NCBI GenBank assembly: GCA_937995985.1
Contig: CALKIR010000045.1
Span: forward strand, 1-32,025
Reading direction: 5' to 3'
Length of the DNA: 32,025 nucleotides
Source: an uncultured Alcaligenaceae bacterium
Lineage (GTDB): Bacteria; Pseudomonadota; Gammaproteobacteria; Burkholderiales; Burkholderiaceae_B
Of the stretch, positions 16,077-24,783 are shown piece by piece. A program made the translations under genes and the position numbers. The notes under the pieces are model-generated. The model was given only the letters and a program-made list of their open reading frames with translations, made no database searches and was not told where the DNA came from. Each line of letters opens with the position of its first letter. The stretch's first letter is position 1.

Positions 16077-19000
16077 ATGCAGTCTGAATTCCATACTCAT
16101 TCTCGTTCTGTCGATAATAAATGGCAGTTCTGGATTGATCGCGGCGGTACCTTTACAGACATTGTGGTGCGTCGTCCCGATGGGCAGTTATTAACGCACA
16201 AATTGCTTTCTGACAATCCTGCCCAGTACCCAGATGCTGCTTTGGCAGGGATACGGCAAGTATTAGGAGTGGGTCTGGATGAGCCTCTGCCTACCGAGAT
16301 ACTCGAGGCTGTCAAGATGGGCACGACCGTGGCCACCAACGCTTTATTAGAGCGCAAAGGGGAGCCAACAGTGCTCTTTATTACCAAGGGTTTTAAGGAT
16401 GCGCTCAAAATCGGTCACCAAGCACGCCCCAATATTTTTGCGCGTGACATCCAGCTGCCCGAGGTGCTCTATGAGCAGGTCTTTGAGGTAGATGAGCGCA
16501 TCTTAGCTGATGGGACTGTGCACACCCCATTGCAGGAGGAGTCCGTACGGGCCCAATTAGCCACTGCGTATGCAGCGGGTTATCGTTCTATAGCCATTGT
16601 GCTCATGCATGGCTACCGGTATACGGAGCATGAGGCGCGTATTGCACAATGGGCGGCTGAGCAAGGCTTTGAACAAATTTCAGTATCACATCAAACCAGT
16701 CCCTTAATGAAAATAATTGGGCGCGGGGATACCACAGTAGTGGATGCGTATTTGTCCCCTATTTTGCGCCGCTATGTCAATCAAGTAGCCGGTGAATTAG
16801 ATCAGGTACGCCTGATGTTTATGCAGTCTAATGGGGGCCTGACCGCAGCCGATCAGTTTCAGGGCAAAGATGCCGTGCTGTCCGGGCCAGCAGGAGGGAT
16901 TGTAGGGATGGTGCGAACAGCAGAGGCACTCGGCATAGAGAAAATTATCGGCTTTGATATGGGGGGCACCTCTACAGATGTTTCTCATTATGCTGGTGAA
17001 TTTGAGCGCGTCTTTGATTCTGAGGTAGCCGGAGTACGGCTGCATGCACCCATGATGAATATTCACACCGTAGCTGCTGGCGGAGGCTCTATCGTGAGCT
17101 TTGATGGGGCGCGGCTACGAGTGGGGCCGGACTCTGCTGGGGCCTATCCGGGGCCTGCGGCTTATAGAAATGGGGGGCCGCTGACCGTCACAGACTGCAA
17201 TATCATGCTGGGAAAAATCCAACCTGATTTCTTTCCCAAGATTTTTGGCCCGCAGGCCAATGAGCCTTTGGACCGAGCCATAGTTGAACAAAAATTTGCC
17301 GCCCTTAGTGCAGAGGTGGAGCAGGCCACCGGCACCTCTAACAGCCCCCATGAAATTGCCGAGGGGTTTATTCGCATTGCCGTAAATAATATGGCCAATG
17401 CCATAAAAAAAATCTCTATTGAGCGCGGCTATGATGTCAATCAGTACACCTTGGTATCGTTTGGAGGAGCAGGAGGACAGCATGCCTGTTTGGTAGCAGA
17501 TGCCCTTGGCATCGCACAGGTGATGATTCACCCATTGGCTGGGGTATTATCAGCCTATGGGATGGGGCTGGCGGATATCACAGCCATGCGGGAACACAGC
17601 GTTGAGCTGCCTTTGGCTGCGGAACATATGGCGCATTGTGCCGCCCTCTTGCAGCGTCTAGAGGCGGCGATCACCCAAGAATTACAGACCCAAGGCATTC
17701 AGGCGGAGCAAATACACTTTATTAAGCGGGTTCATATACGCTATGACGGGACGGATTCTCCTTTAGTGGTGCCCTATGGTACGCTGGCAGACATCAAAGC
17801 GGCCTTTGAGCGCGCTTATTTACAGCGTTATAGTTTTTTAATGCCAGAAAAGCCCCTTATTATCGAGGCCGTTTCCCTAGAAGGCATAGGGCAAAGTGGT
17901 GAGCGCATCAACAAACATGATTTAAACGCATTGCCCACCCCGACCGAGACCCCTGAAGCCGTGGCCCAAGTGGCTATGTTTTCTCAGGGGAGCCTGCATA
18001 CCACCCCAGTTTATCAGCGTGAGGCATTGCCCGTAGGCAGCCACATAGTTGGGCCCGCTATCATTTGTGATGCCAATGGCACCACGGTAATAGAGCCCGA
18101 ATGGCAGTTGCGGGTCATGCCGGCTGGTGAGTTTTTATTGACGCGGGCAGTAGCACGGGCGCAGCGTTTTGCCATTGGCACCGAGGTGGATCCCGTCATG
18201 CTAGAGATTTTTAATAATCTCTTTATGGCGGTGGCAGAGCAAATGGGGGCGACTCTGGGCAACACCGCCTTTTCAGTCAATATTAAAGAGCGTTTGGATT
18301 ATTCCTGTGCTATTTTTGATCAGCAGGGCAACCTCATCGCCAATGCCCCGCATATGCCCGTTCACCTCGGCTCAATGGGGGAAAGCATTCGTACCGTGAT
18401 GGAGCGCAATGCAGGACAGATGCGCCCTGGGGATAGTTATGTCCTAAATGATCCGTATAATGGCGGCACTCATTTGCCCGATATCACCGTTGTCACCCCA
18501 GTATTTGATGAGCAGGGGCAAAAGATCTTATTTTATGTTGCCTCGCGGGGCCATCATGCCGATGTTGGGGGCATTACCCCAGGATCCATGCCGCCTATGA
18601 GCAAGACCATCATCGAAGAAGGGGTGCTTATTGATAATTTTAAACTCGTTGAAAATGGTCGCATGCGCGAGCAAGCCCTACGAGAATTACTGAGCAAGGG
18701 GCCGTATCCGGCACGAAATCCCGATCAAAATATTGCCGATTTACACGCCCAACTCGCCGCCAATGAAAAGGGCGTACAAGAACTGCGCCGCATGGTCCGC
18801 ACCTATGGCCTAGAGGTGGTGCATGCTTATATGCAGCATGTCCAAGACAATGCCGAAGAAGCCGTGCGTCAGGTAATCGGGGTGCTCAATGACGGACATT
18901 TTAAATACGAATTAGACAATGGCGCACACATAGAGGTGACAGTGCGGGTCAATCATCAGGAGCGCAGTGCTGAAATTGATTTCACCGGCACCTCGGCCCA

Positions 19001-19757
19001 ATTAGAAGATAATTATAATGCCCCATCAGCGGTATGTATGGCTGCTGTGCTCTACGTATTCCGTACCTTGGTAAATGATGATATTCCAATGAATGCGGGC
19101 TGTCTCAAGCCGCTCAAGGTGATTATTCCCAAAGGCTGCATGCTCAACCCTCATTATCCTGCAGCCACCGTAGCCGGTAATGTGGAAACCTCGCAATGCA
19201 TCACTGATGCCCTTTATGGAGCGTTGGGCGTAATGGCTGCAGCACAGGGCACGATGAATAATTTCACCTTTGGAAATGACCGCTATCAGTATTATGAGAC
19301 CATTGCAGGTGGGTCAGGAGCTGGATTTGAATACCGCGCGGATGGGCGCATACACTATTTCCACGGGACCGATGTGGTACAAACACATATGACCAACTCT
19401 CGGCTTACTGATCCCGAGGTATTAGAGTGGCGGTACCCTGTTCTGCTCGAGGAGTTTTCCATTCGCGCGGGCAGCGGAGGGCGGGGGCGCATGCGAGGAG
19501 GCAATGGGGCCACACGTAAATTGCGCTTTTTGGCTCCGATGACCGCGGCTATATTGGCCAATCGGCGTCGTGTACCGCCTTTTGGATTGGCCGGGGGCGC
19601 ATCAGGACAGCCAGGAGAAAATTACGTGGTGCGTCGAGACGGAACACGGATTGAGCTTGCTGCCACTGGGACGGTAGACATGCAAGCAGGGGATGTATTT
19701 GTGATTCATACTCCAGGGGGCGGAGGGTTTGGAGCAGTTGATGAGGAGCAGTCATGA
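16077..19757 (+). CDS. 5-oxoprolinase/hydantoinase, HyuA-HyuB fusion (ATP-dependent)
   Basis: A 1226-residue single-chain enzyme of the 5-oxoprolinase type, which hydrolyses a cyclic amide with ATP (pyroglutamate to glutamate in known oxoprolinases). The HyuA-like half starts with WIDRGGTFTDIV (19-30), an ASKHA phosphate-binding loop, and has GFDMGGTSTDVSHYAG (about 291-306) and FGGAGGQHACLVADALG. The HyuB-like half starts near residue 703 (DPVMLEIFNNLF) and contains MPVHLGSMGESIR, LNDPYNGGTHLPDITVV, GHHADVGGITPGSMPP and the C-terminal GSGGRGRMRGGNGA. The RGGTFTD...KLLSDNPAQYPDA N-terminus is closer to 5-oxoprolinases than to N-methylhydantoinases or acetophenone carboxylases, but the substrate is not proven. 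dctM ends 38 nt upstream, and the stop overlaps the next gene as ATGA. Confidence 0.9.
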   Translation: MQSEFHTHSRSVDNKWQFWIDRGGTFTDIVVRRPDGQLLTHKLLSDNPAQYPDAALAGIRQVLGVGLDEPLPTEILEAVKMGTTVATNALLERKGEPTVLFITKGFKDALKIGHQARPNIFARDIQLPEVLYEQVFEVDERILADGTVHTPLQEESVRAQLATAYAAGYRSIAIVLMHGYRYTEHEARIAQWAAEQGFEQISVSHQTSPLMKIIGRGDTTVVDAYLSPILRRYVNQVAGELDQVRLMFMQSNGGLTAADQFQGKDAVLSGPAGGIVGMVRTAEALGIEKIIGFDMGGTSTDVSHYAGEFERVFDSEVAGVRLHAPMMNIHTVAAGGGSIVSFDGARLRVGPDSAGAYPGPAAYRNGGPLTVTDCNIMLGKIQPDFFPKIFGPQANEPLDRAIVEQKFAALSAEVEQATGTSNSPHEIAEGFIRIAVNNMANAIKKISIERGYDVNQYTLVSFGGAGGQHACLVADALGIAQVMIHPLAGVLSAYGMGLADITAMREHSVELPLAAEHMAHCAALLQRLEAAITQELQTQGIQAEQIHFIKRVHIRYDGTDSPLVVPYGTLADIKAAFERAYLQRYSFLMPEKPLIIEAVSLEGIGQSGERINKHDLNALPTPTETPEAVAQVAMFSQGSLHTTPVYQREALPVGSHIVGPAIICDANGTTVIEPEWQLRVMPAGEFLLTRAVARAQRFAIGTEVDPVMLEIFNNLFMAVAEQMGATLGNTAFSVNIKERLDYSCAIFDQQGNLIANAPHMPVHLGSMGESIRTVMERNAGQMRPGDSYVLNDPYNGGTHLPDITVVTPVFDEQGQKILFYVASRGHHADVGGITPGSMPPMSKTIIEEGVLIDNFKLVENGRMREQALRELLSKGPYPARNPDQNIADLHAQLAANEKGVQELRRMVRTYGLEVVHAYMQHVQDNAEEAVRQVIGVLNDGHFKYELDNGAHIEVTVRVNHQERSAEIDFTGTSAQLEDNYNAPSAVCMAAVLYVFRTLVNDDIPMNAGCLKPLKVIIPKGCMLNPHYPAATVAGNVETSQCITDALYGALGVMAAAQGTMNNFTFGNDRYQYYETIAGGSGAGFEYRADGRIHYFHGTDVVQTHMTNSRLTDPEVLEWRYPVLLEEFSIRAGSGGRGRMRGGNGATRKLRFLAPMTAAILANRRRVPPFGLAGGASGQPGENYVVRRDGTRIELAATGTVDMQAGDVFVIHTPGGGGFGAVDEEQS

Positions 19758-20587
19758 GTGCAGCGATTCGTTTAGGCGTCATCGGTTGCGGGGCCATTGG
19801 CACCGTATTATTAGAATATTTGGCCAACTACATTCCGGGGCCCGGGCAGCCGCAGCTGCACCTGCATAAGGTAATCGTACCGGAGCGCTCCCGAGCACGG
19901 GTCAGCGCTTTGTTGCACCGTCTTGGGTTACAGGCACAGGTAGTGAGCGAGCTTGGCAGGCACTGTGCCCCCCTTGATATATGGGTTGAGTGCGCAGGCC
20001 ATGAGGCGTTGCGTAGGCATGTGGTGCCCGCTTTGGCACAGGGCAGCTCTGTGGTGGTGTGCTCGGTTGGGGCATGTGCGCACGAAGAGCTCCTAATCGA
20101 GCTCGAGCAAGCCAGCCGCTTGGGAGGGGGGCGTATACAGTTTGTGGCCGGTGCCATTGGTGCCATCGATGCGCTGGCTGCCGCACGTCATAGTGGCTTG
20201 ACCGAGGTATGCTACCAAGGCATCAAGCCTGCCTTAGCCTGGAAAAACACCCCCGCTGAGCAGGTGCTTGATTTGGACACCCTCCAAGAGGCCACCTTGT
20301 TTTTTGAGGGGACAGCCCGTGAAGCGGCACAACATTATCCTCAAAATGCCAACGTAGCAGCCACCATCGCGTTGGCAGGCATAGGCTTTGAAAAAACACG
20401 GGTTCAGCTCATCGCGGACCCGCAGGCGGCCCATAATCAGCACCGCATTCAGGCCCGAGGAGGGTTTGGTTCATTAGCATTTGAGGTGCAGGGGCGCACC
20501 TTGCCTGATAACCCCAAAACCTCGGCCTTAACTGCCTATAGTGTTATTCAGGCCGTCTTGAACCATAGTCAGCCCTGGCATTTTTAA
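19754..20587 (+). CDS. nadX: L-aspartate dehydrogenase-like protein (NadX family)
   Basis: A 277-residue NAD(P)-dependent oxidoreductase. The Rossmann signature is GVIGCGAIG (8-16). The C-terminal catalytic part has the family hallmarks AGAIGAIDALAAAR (about 137-150), KPALAWKNTPAE, FEGTAREAAQHYPQN, ANVAATIALAGIG, and DNPKTSALTAYS near the end. NadX enzymes interconvert L-aspartate with oxaloacetate plus ammonia via iminoaspartate, and in some bacteria feed NAD synthesis. Here the partners are a TRAP transporter and an oxoprolinase rather than nadA/nadC, which favours a catabolic role (inference). It starts at ATGA (19754-19757) with GAGGAG upstream, and stops 14 nt before the convergent gene's stop. 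Confidence 0.88.
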   Translation: MSAAIRLGVIGCGAIGTVLLEYLANYIPGPGQPQLHLHKVIVPERSRARVSALLHRLGLQAQVVSELGRHCAPLDIWVECAGHEALRRHVVPALAQGSSVVVCSVGACAHEELLIELEQASRLGGGRIQFVAGAIGAIDALAAARHSGLTEVCYQGIKPALAWKNTPAEQVLDLDTLQEATLFFEGTAREAAQHYPQNANVAATIALAGIGFEKTRVQLIADPQAAHNQHRIQARGGFGSLAFEVQGRTLPDNPKTSALTAYSVIQAVLNHSQPWHF

Positions 20588-20601
20588 ATGGCATGAGCCT
20601 C

Positions 20602-21213
20602 TTAGTCCTGACCGCGTCCAAGCCCAGGCAGACGTACTTCGGGCTGCTCGGCTGTGGATTGGGCGTGCGGCGCAGCTGCAGCATGGGGACCATATTCTTG
20701 ATCGCCGATGAGCAGTTTTTGTAAATCCCAGCGATCGGCTTGGCTGTCATACTGCAACCAAGCAGTAAAGGGCTGTTTGGTCTCGCCCTCACCGCTGCGC
20801 TCAAATACCACTGAGTGAATCTCAAACTCGCAGGCACGGATAACCTGAGAATGCTCTTTTTGCGGGATGATAGGAAACTCAGCCCCAGGCACAAAACGAG
20901 CGACAAAATTTTGTGAAGCATTATAGGCTGCCAAAATATCATGGCAGGTTTCAGCACGCTCCTTGGCCACGCGCGCCTCTATATCCTCGGGGCTTTCGTA
21001 GATAAAGCCATACCACAGCGCAACCAAAATAAAAATAATAATCGAGCCCCAGAACGTCCGTTTGCCGCGCTGTGTGCGTTCGAGACGGGCGTGGGCATCT
21101 CCAGTCGGTTGAGGTGCAGCACCCTCGGGATTAGGGGTATCTCTAAAGCCAGTGGCTGCTCCGTAGACAATGCCAATCAAGGACAGCAGGGCAATTAGTA
21201 TCGCTAAACTCAT
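20602..21213 (-). CDS. Two-TM protein of unknown function
   Basis: A 203-residue protein I do not recognise. ATG 21213 has AGGTT 7 nt upstream. There is an N-terminal hydrophobic segment (3-22), a charged 30-residue linker (GFRDTPNPEG through LERTQRGKRT) and a second TM (about 54-71, FWGSIIIFILVALWYGF). A soluble domain follows (75-178) with two Cys (C90, C127) that could form a disulfide if it faces the periplasm, ending in an Ala/Pro-rich tail. The domain resembles small envelope modules by composition only. It is the last gene before the aldehyde dehydrogenase on this strand, 164 bp away, so it probably has its own promoter. Confidence 0.68.
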   Translation of the reverse strand: MSLAILIALLSLIGIVYGAATGFRDTPNPEGAAPQPTGDAHARLERTQRGKRTFWGSIIIFILVALWYGFIYESPEDIEARVAKERAETCHDILAAYNASQNFVARFVPGAEFPIIPQKEHSQVIRACEFEIHSVVFERSGEGETKQPFTAWLQYDSQADRWDLQKLLIGDQEYGPHAAAAPHAQSTAEQPEVRLPGLGRGQD

Positions 21214-21329
21214 GAATGAACCTTTATAACATTATCTCCAAAGTGTAGCCTTGTTAGGCCGAGGAGAAAAGAGGCGCGGCCCGAACTTGGCATTGTTTTC
21301 CATTTTTGTTAGGGGGATAGAAACAGATT

Positions 21330-21350
21330 GGGTGCCGACTCTGGGCACCC
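21330..21350 (-). terminator. Possible terminator hairpin after aldehyde dehydrogenase
   Basis: GGGTGCC and GGCACCC form a 7-bp GC-rich stem with a 7-base loop, 27 nt downstream of the aldehyde dehydrogenase stop. The T-tract after it on the minus strand is poor (AATCTGTTTC), so termination may be weak or factor-assisted. Confidence 0.4.
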
Positions 21351-21377
21351 ACTCTGTATGAAAGGGAGACAAAAGAA

Positions 21378-22904
21378 TTAGAACAAGCCGCTGGGCTGAT
21401 CGTCATAGCTCACCAAAATACATTTGGTTTGCTGATAATTGGCCAAGGCCATTTTATGGGTTTCCCGCCCAATTCCTGATTGCTTATAGCCCCCAAAGGC
21501 TGCATGAGCAGGATAGACATGATAGCAGTTGGTCCAGACCCGGCCGGCTTGAATGCCCCGGCCCATTTCATAAGCAATGCTGCCATTGCGTGTCCAGACC
21601 CCTGCGCCCAGACCATAAATAGTATCATTGGCAATTGCCAAGGCCTCCTCTTTATCTTTAAAGGTAGTGACTGAGGCCACAGGCCCAAAGATTTCCTCTT
21701 GGAAAATCCGCATGTCATTATGTCCTAATAACATGGTAGGACGAATATAAAAGCCTGTATCTAAGCCCTCCTCAGGGATATAGGGCTCGCCCCCGGTTAG
21801 GCAGCTCGCCCCTTCCTCGCGGCCCAAGTTAATATAATTCATAATACGATCAAATTGCTGTTGTGAGACCTGAGCCCCAATCATGGTATCGGCCCGCAAG
21901 GGATTGCCAGTGCGGATTTTTTCTACCCGAGCAATAGCCTTTTCAATGAGCTGCTCATAGATAGACTCTTGGATAAGAATACGTGAGGGGCAGGTACACA
22001 CCTCGCCCTGATTTAGGGCAAACATAGCCAAGCCCTCAATGGCCTTTTCTAAAAAGGCATCCTCACGATCCAGCACATCTGCAAAATAAATGTTGGGACT
22101 CTTACCGCCTAGCTCGACCGTGGCAGGAATGAGGTTATCCGCCGCCTGATGCAAAATATGCTTGCCGACGGGAGTCGAGCCTGTAAAAGCCACCTTGGCA
22201 ATACGGGGACTAGAAGCCAAGGCCTGACCAGCCTCATTTCCATAGCCATTGACAATATTGACGACCCCAGCAGGCAACAAGTCACCAATAATTTCCATCA
22301 ACAGCAGCACCGAGGCGGGGGTTTGCTCTGCGGGCTTCATCACCACAGGGCAGCCAGCAGCTAGGGCAGGGGCGAGCTTCCAAGCGGCCATGAGGATGGG
22401 AAAGTTCCAGGGGATAATTTGGCCCACTACCCCAATAGGCTCTTGAAAATGATAGGCTACGTGGTGCCCATCAATTTCGGAAATGCCCCCTTCTTGGGCC
22501 CGAATACATCCTGCAAAATAACGAAAATGATCGGCAGCCAACGGGATATCCGCAGCCCGGGTTTCACGCAATGCCTTACCATTATCAATGCTCTCGGCCA
22601 CGGCCAAGAGCTCGCGATTATCCTCAATGCGATCGGCAATACGCAGCAAGATATTAGCCCGCTCTGCCACAGGGGTACGGCCCCATTGTGTGGCCACTGC
22701 ATGGGCTGCATCGAGGGCCAGCTCTATATCCTCCTTGCCTGAGCGGGGCACCTCACAAAAGGCCTCACCCGTGATAGGAGAAATATTTTCAAAATACTCA
22801 CCATGGACAGGTGGCACCCATCGGCCCCCAATGTAGTTGTCATATTTTTTCTTGAATGGAAAAGCGACATCAATACCGTACTGTTTTAAATCGGTAATTT
22901 TCAT
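21378..22904 (-). CDS. exaC: NAD+-dependent aldehyde dehydrogenase (ExaC/AldB type)
   Basis: Cytosolic oxidation of acetaldehyde or similar short aldehydes to acids. From ATG 22904 (GAGGAGA 7 nt upstream) it has 508 residues, matching the ExaC/AcoD/AldB group (about 506-512). Catalytic residues are N167 in IIPWNFP, E264 in VELGGKSPN and nucleophile C303 in NQGEVCTCPSR. NAD-binding features are KPAEQTP (190-196) and FTGSTPVG (240-247). The subgroup-specific YHFQEPIGVVGQIIPWNFP and the C-terminal YPAHAAFGGYKQSGIGRETH are present. A consensus-like promoter lies just upstream and a weak hairpin just downstream, so it is probably monocistronic. The symbol reflects the closest group I know; true substrate not shown. 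Confidence 0.9.
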   Translation of the reverse strand: MKITDLKQYGIDVAFPFKKKYDNYIGGRWVPPVHGEYFENISPITGEAFCEVPRSGKEDIELALDAAHAVATQWGRTPVAERANILLRIADRIEDNRELLAVAESIDNGKALRETRAADIPLAADHFRYFAGCIRAQEGGISEIDGHHVAYHFQEPIGVVGQIIPWNFPILMAAWKLAPALAAGCPVVMKPAEQTPASVLLLMEIIGDLLPAGVVNIVNGYGNEAGQALASSPRIAKVAFTGSTPVGKHILHQAADNLIPATVELGGKSPNIYFADVLDREDAFLEKAIEGLAMFALNQGEVCTCPSRILIQESIYEQLIEKAIARVEKIRTGNPLRADTMIGAQVSQQQFDRIMNYINLGREEGASCLTGGEPYIPEEGLDTGFYIRPTMLLGHNDMRIFQEEIFGPVASVTTFKDKEEALAIANDTIYGLGAGVWTRNGSIAYEMGRGIQAGRVWTNCYHVYPAHAAFGGYKQSGIGRETHKMALANYQQTKCILVSYDDQPSGLF

Positions 22905-22952
22905 CTGTTGTCTCCTCAATGTAATAGTAATAATGGTAGGGAGGGTTATTTG

Positions 22953-22981
22953 ATCTAAGGCGATACAGAGCGGGTTGTCAA
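22953..22981 (-). promoter_or_regulatory. Promoter of the aldehyde dehydrogenase gene
   Basis: On the minus strand a perfect -35 TTGACA (22976-22981) is followed by a 17-bp spacer and a weak -10 TTAGAT (22953-22958), about 48 bp before the ATG. It starts immediately after the T-tract of the nrdA terminator, so the two signals are back to back. Confidence 0.6.
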
Positions 22982-22982
22982 G

Positions 22983-23014
22983 AAAAAAAACGCCCTGCCA
23001 TATAGGGCAGGGCG
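22983..23014 (-). terminator. Intrinsic terminator of the nrdBA operon
   Basis: CGCCCTGCC pairs perfectly with GGCAGGGCG (9-bp GC-rich stem, 6-base loop, 22991-23014). On the minus strand this is followed directly by eight T residues (22983-22990). It sits 42 nt after the nrdA stop and is a textbook rho-independent terminator. Confidence 0.9.
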
Positions 23015-23055
23015 ATAGGGTCTTGATTGTAAAAATAAATTACATGCTTAGTGGT

Positions 23056-24783
23056 TTAAGCGGCGCACGACAAGCACTCATCAGCCACCACCACACCGCT
23101 CTTAGAATAGAAATAGTATTGGCTGAGAATATTTTCATCAAGGAAAACAGCAGTCATCAATTCTGCAATCAGATCTTCAGAGCCCTCGTCAGCTACAAAG
23201 AAGTTTAATGACTGCCCTTGGCAAGTATAGGGCTGGCGCAATGAGGCATGACGCAGGATAACCCGCTGATCAATCTCATATGCATTTAAAAATACTTGTT
23301 TTTCCTCAGGGGTGAGCCAGTCTACATGCTGCACACTGCCGACGTGATTAATAATGTCACGAATAGTATGTTCGTTGTAGACCCCCTTGGCCTTCATGGT
23401 CTCATAAAAGATGGGAGGGATACGGCGCAACTCACCGACGGCTGAGGCCATATCGTAGACCATCCCGGCATCAGGAGACCAAGACTCACTGACCCCTCCC
23501 ATGAGCAGGGCCGTAGACTTGGTGGGGGCATAAGCGACTCGATGTGTATTGCGGACCCCATAGCCCTTGCACCACTCGGGCTCGCCGAATTTTTTAGCCA
23601 ACCATTGTGAAGCCCGTAGGGACTCATCATGAATATGTTTAGCAATTTTGGTAGATAGGAATTGGGCCTCAAGGCTCCCGTAAGGAATGCCCTTGGACTG
23701 TAAATAAGTATGAAAGCCCATGGCTCCTAGACCGATGGCGCGCCCCTTGGCGGTAAACTCACGTACCTTTTCTAAGCCGGGCACCCCTGCACTGTTTTTA
23801 ATAAAATCTTGGCACAGACAGTCTAAGAAAACAGTAGCAATAAATACAGAATCAGAATTTTGGATGTGATCCCAATGGACCAGGTTCATCGAGGCCAAAA
23901 TACACGAATAGGTGTACTCCTCGGAGCTATGCAGCATGATCTCGGTGCATAGGTTAGTGGCCTTGATATCGAGACCAAGATCCTTGTACATTTGGGGCCG
24001 CTGGCGATTGGCCTTGTCAATGAAAAAGAAGTAGCCCTTGCCTGTGACTAATTTGACATACAGCGCCCGTGAAAAACGGCGGTTGGCCTCAGGATCGCCC
24101 TGACGCAAGGCCTCGATAAAGCTATCATGAACCGTCCAGCCGAAGTTCTTGCCATCGGGATCGCGCATGAGCAAATCTACTGCCTCGTCCCAGTCGGGAT
24201 GCTCGATATTGAGGTAGCACGCAACCGCCCCGCGCCGATTGCCGCCTTGGCTGATTTTAGATGCGCAGGTGAAATAATCCTCCATCACAGGGACTGGGCC
24301 GCTGGCCTGCCCCCCGACGCTGATTGGAGCGCCTCGCGGACGAATACTACTAAAGTCTGCACTGGTCCCAAAACCATTTTTAGACAATAAAGCCATCTCA
24401 CGCAGACCATCGTAAAATGACTCAACACTATCACCGACAAACTGCCCGGAGCAGGACACATTCATGCCCCGATCTGTACCGGTATTGGACAGCGCAGGAG
24501 TGGCTGGAGACAAAATACCTGCCCAGAGCTCACGGAAAAATAGCTCTTCCCATTTTTCCTCCTCGCCAACCATATATTGTGCGAGGGTACGGGCGATGGT
24601 GCGATGGCGGCCCAAGAGAGCGGGCTCATCCTTATATTGATATTTTTCTTTAAAGAGCTGCCACCCTTGGGTGATATACCATGAGGGCAACCAACCGCGC
24701 TCCTGAAGTTCTTTGCGCTCGGTGCTCAAGCGCTCGAACATCTCGATGCGCTCTTCGCTGATTCCGGACTGTCTAAAGGACAT
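23056..24783 (-). CDS. nrdA: Class I ribonucleoside-diphosphate reductase, alpha (large) subunit, compact form
   Basis: Reduces ribonucleotides to deoxyribonucleotides. At 575 residues it is much shorter than E. coli NrdA (761). It has no N-terminal ATP-cone, so the usual dATP off-switch in alpha is absent. Catalytic residues are visible: C111 in MNVSCSGQ, the N277/C279/E281 set in ATNLCTEIM, the partner C294 in YSCILASMNL, a YY pair near the C-terminus (SQYYFYSKSG) for radical transfer, and the redox pair in the final DECLSCAA (C570, C573). ATG 24783 follows GAGGT and overlaps the end of nrdB by 11 nt. This compact alpha resembles phage-type and similar short class I enzymes rather than the standard enterobacterial form. 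Confidence 0.93.
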   Translation of the reverse strand: MSFRQSGISEERIEMFERLSTERKELQERGWLPSWYITQGWQLFKEKYQYKDEPALLGRHRTIARTLAQYMVGEEEKWEELFFRELWAGILSPATPALSNTGTDRGMNVSCSGQFVGDSVESFYDGLREMALLSKNGFGTSADFSSIRPRGAPISVGGQASGPVPVMEDYFTCASKISQGGNRRGAVACYLNIEHPDWDEAVDLLMRDPDGKNFGWTVHDSFIEALRQGDPEANRRFSRALYVKLVTGKGYFFFIDKANRQRPQMYKDLGLDIKATNLCTEIMLHSSEEYTYSCILASMNLVHWDHIQNSDSVFIATVFLDCLCQDFIKNSAGVPGLEKVREFTAKGRAIGLGAMGFHTYLQSKGIPYGSLEAQFLSTKIAKHIHDESLRASQWLAKKFGEPEWCKGYGVRNTHRVAYAPTKSTALLMGGVSESWSPDAGMVYDMASAVGELRRIPPIFYETMKAKGVYNEHTIRDIINHVGSVQHVDWLTPEEKQVFLNAYEIDQRVILRHASLRQPYTCQGQSLNFFVADEGSEDLIAELMTAVFLDENILSQYYFYSKSGVVVADECLSCAA

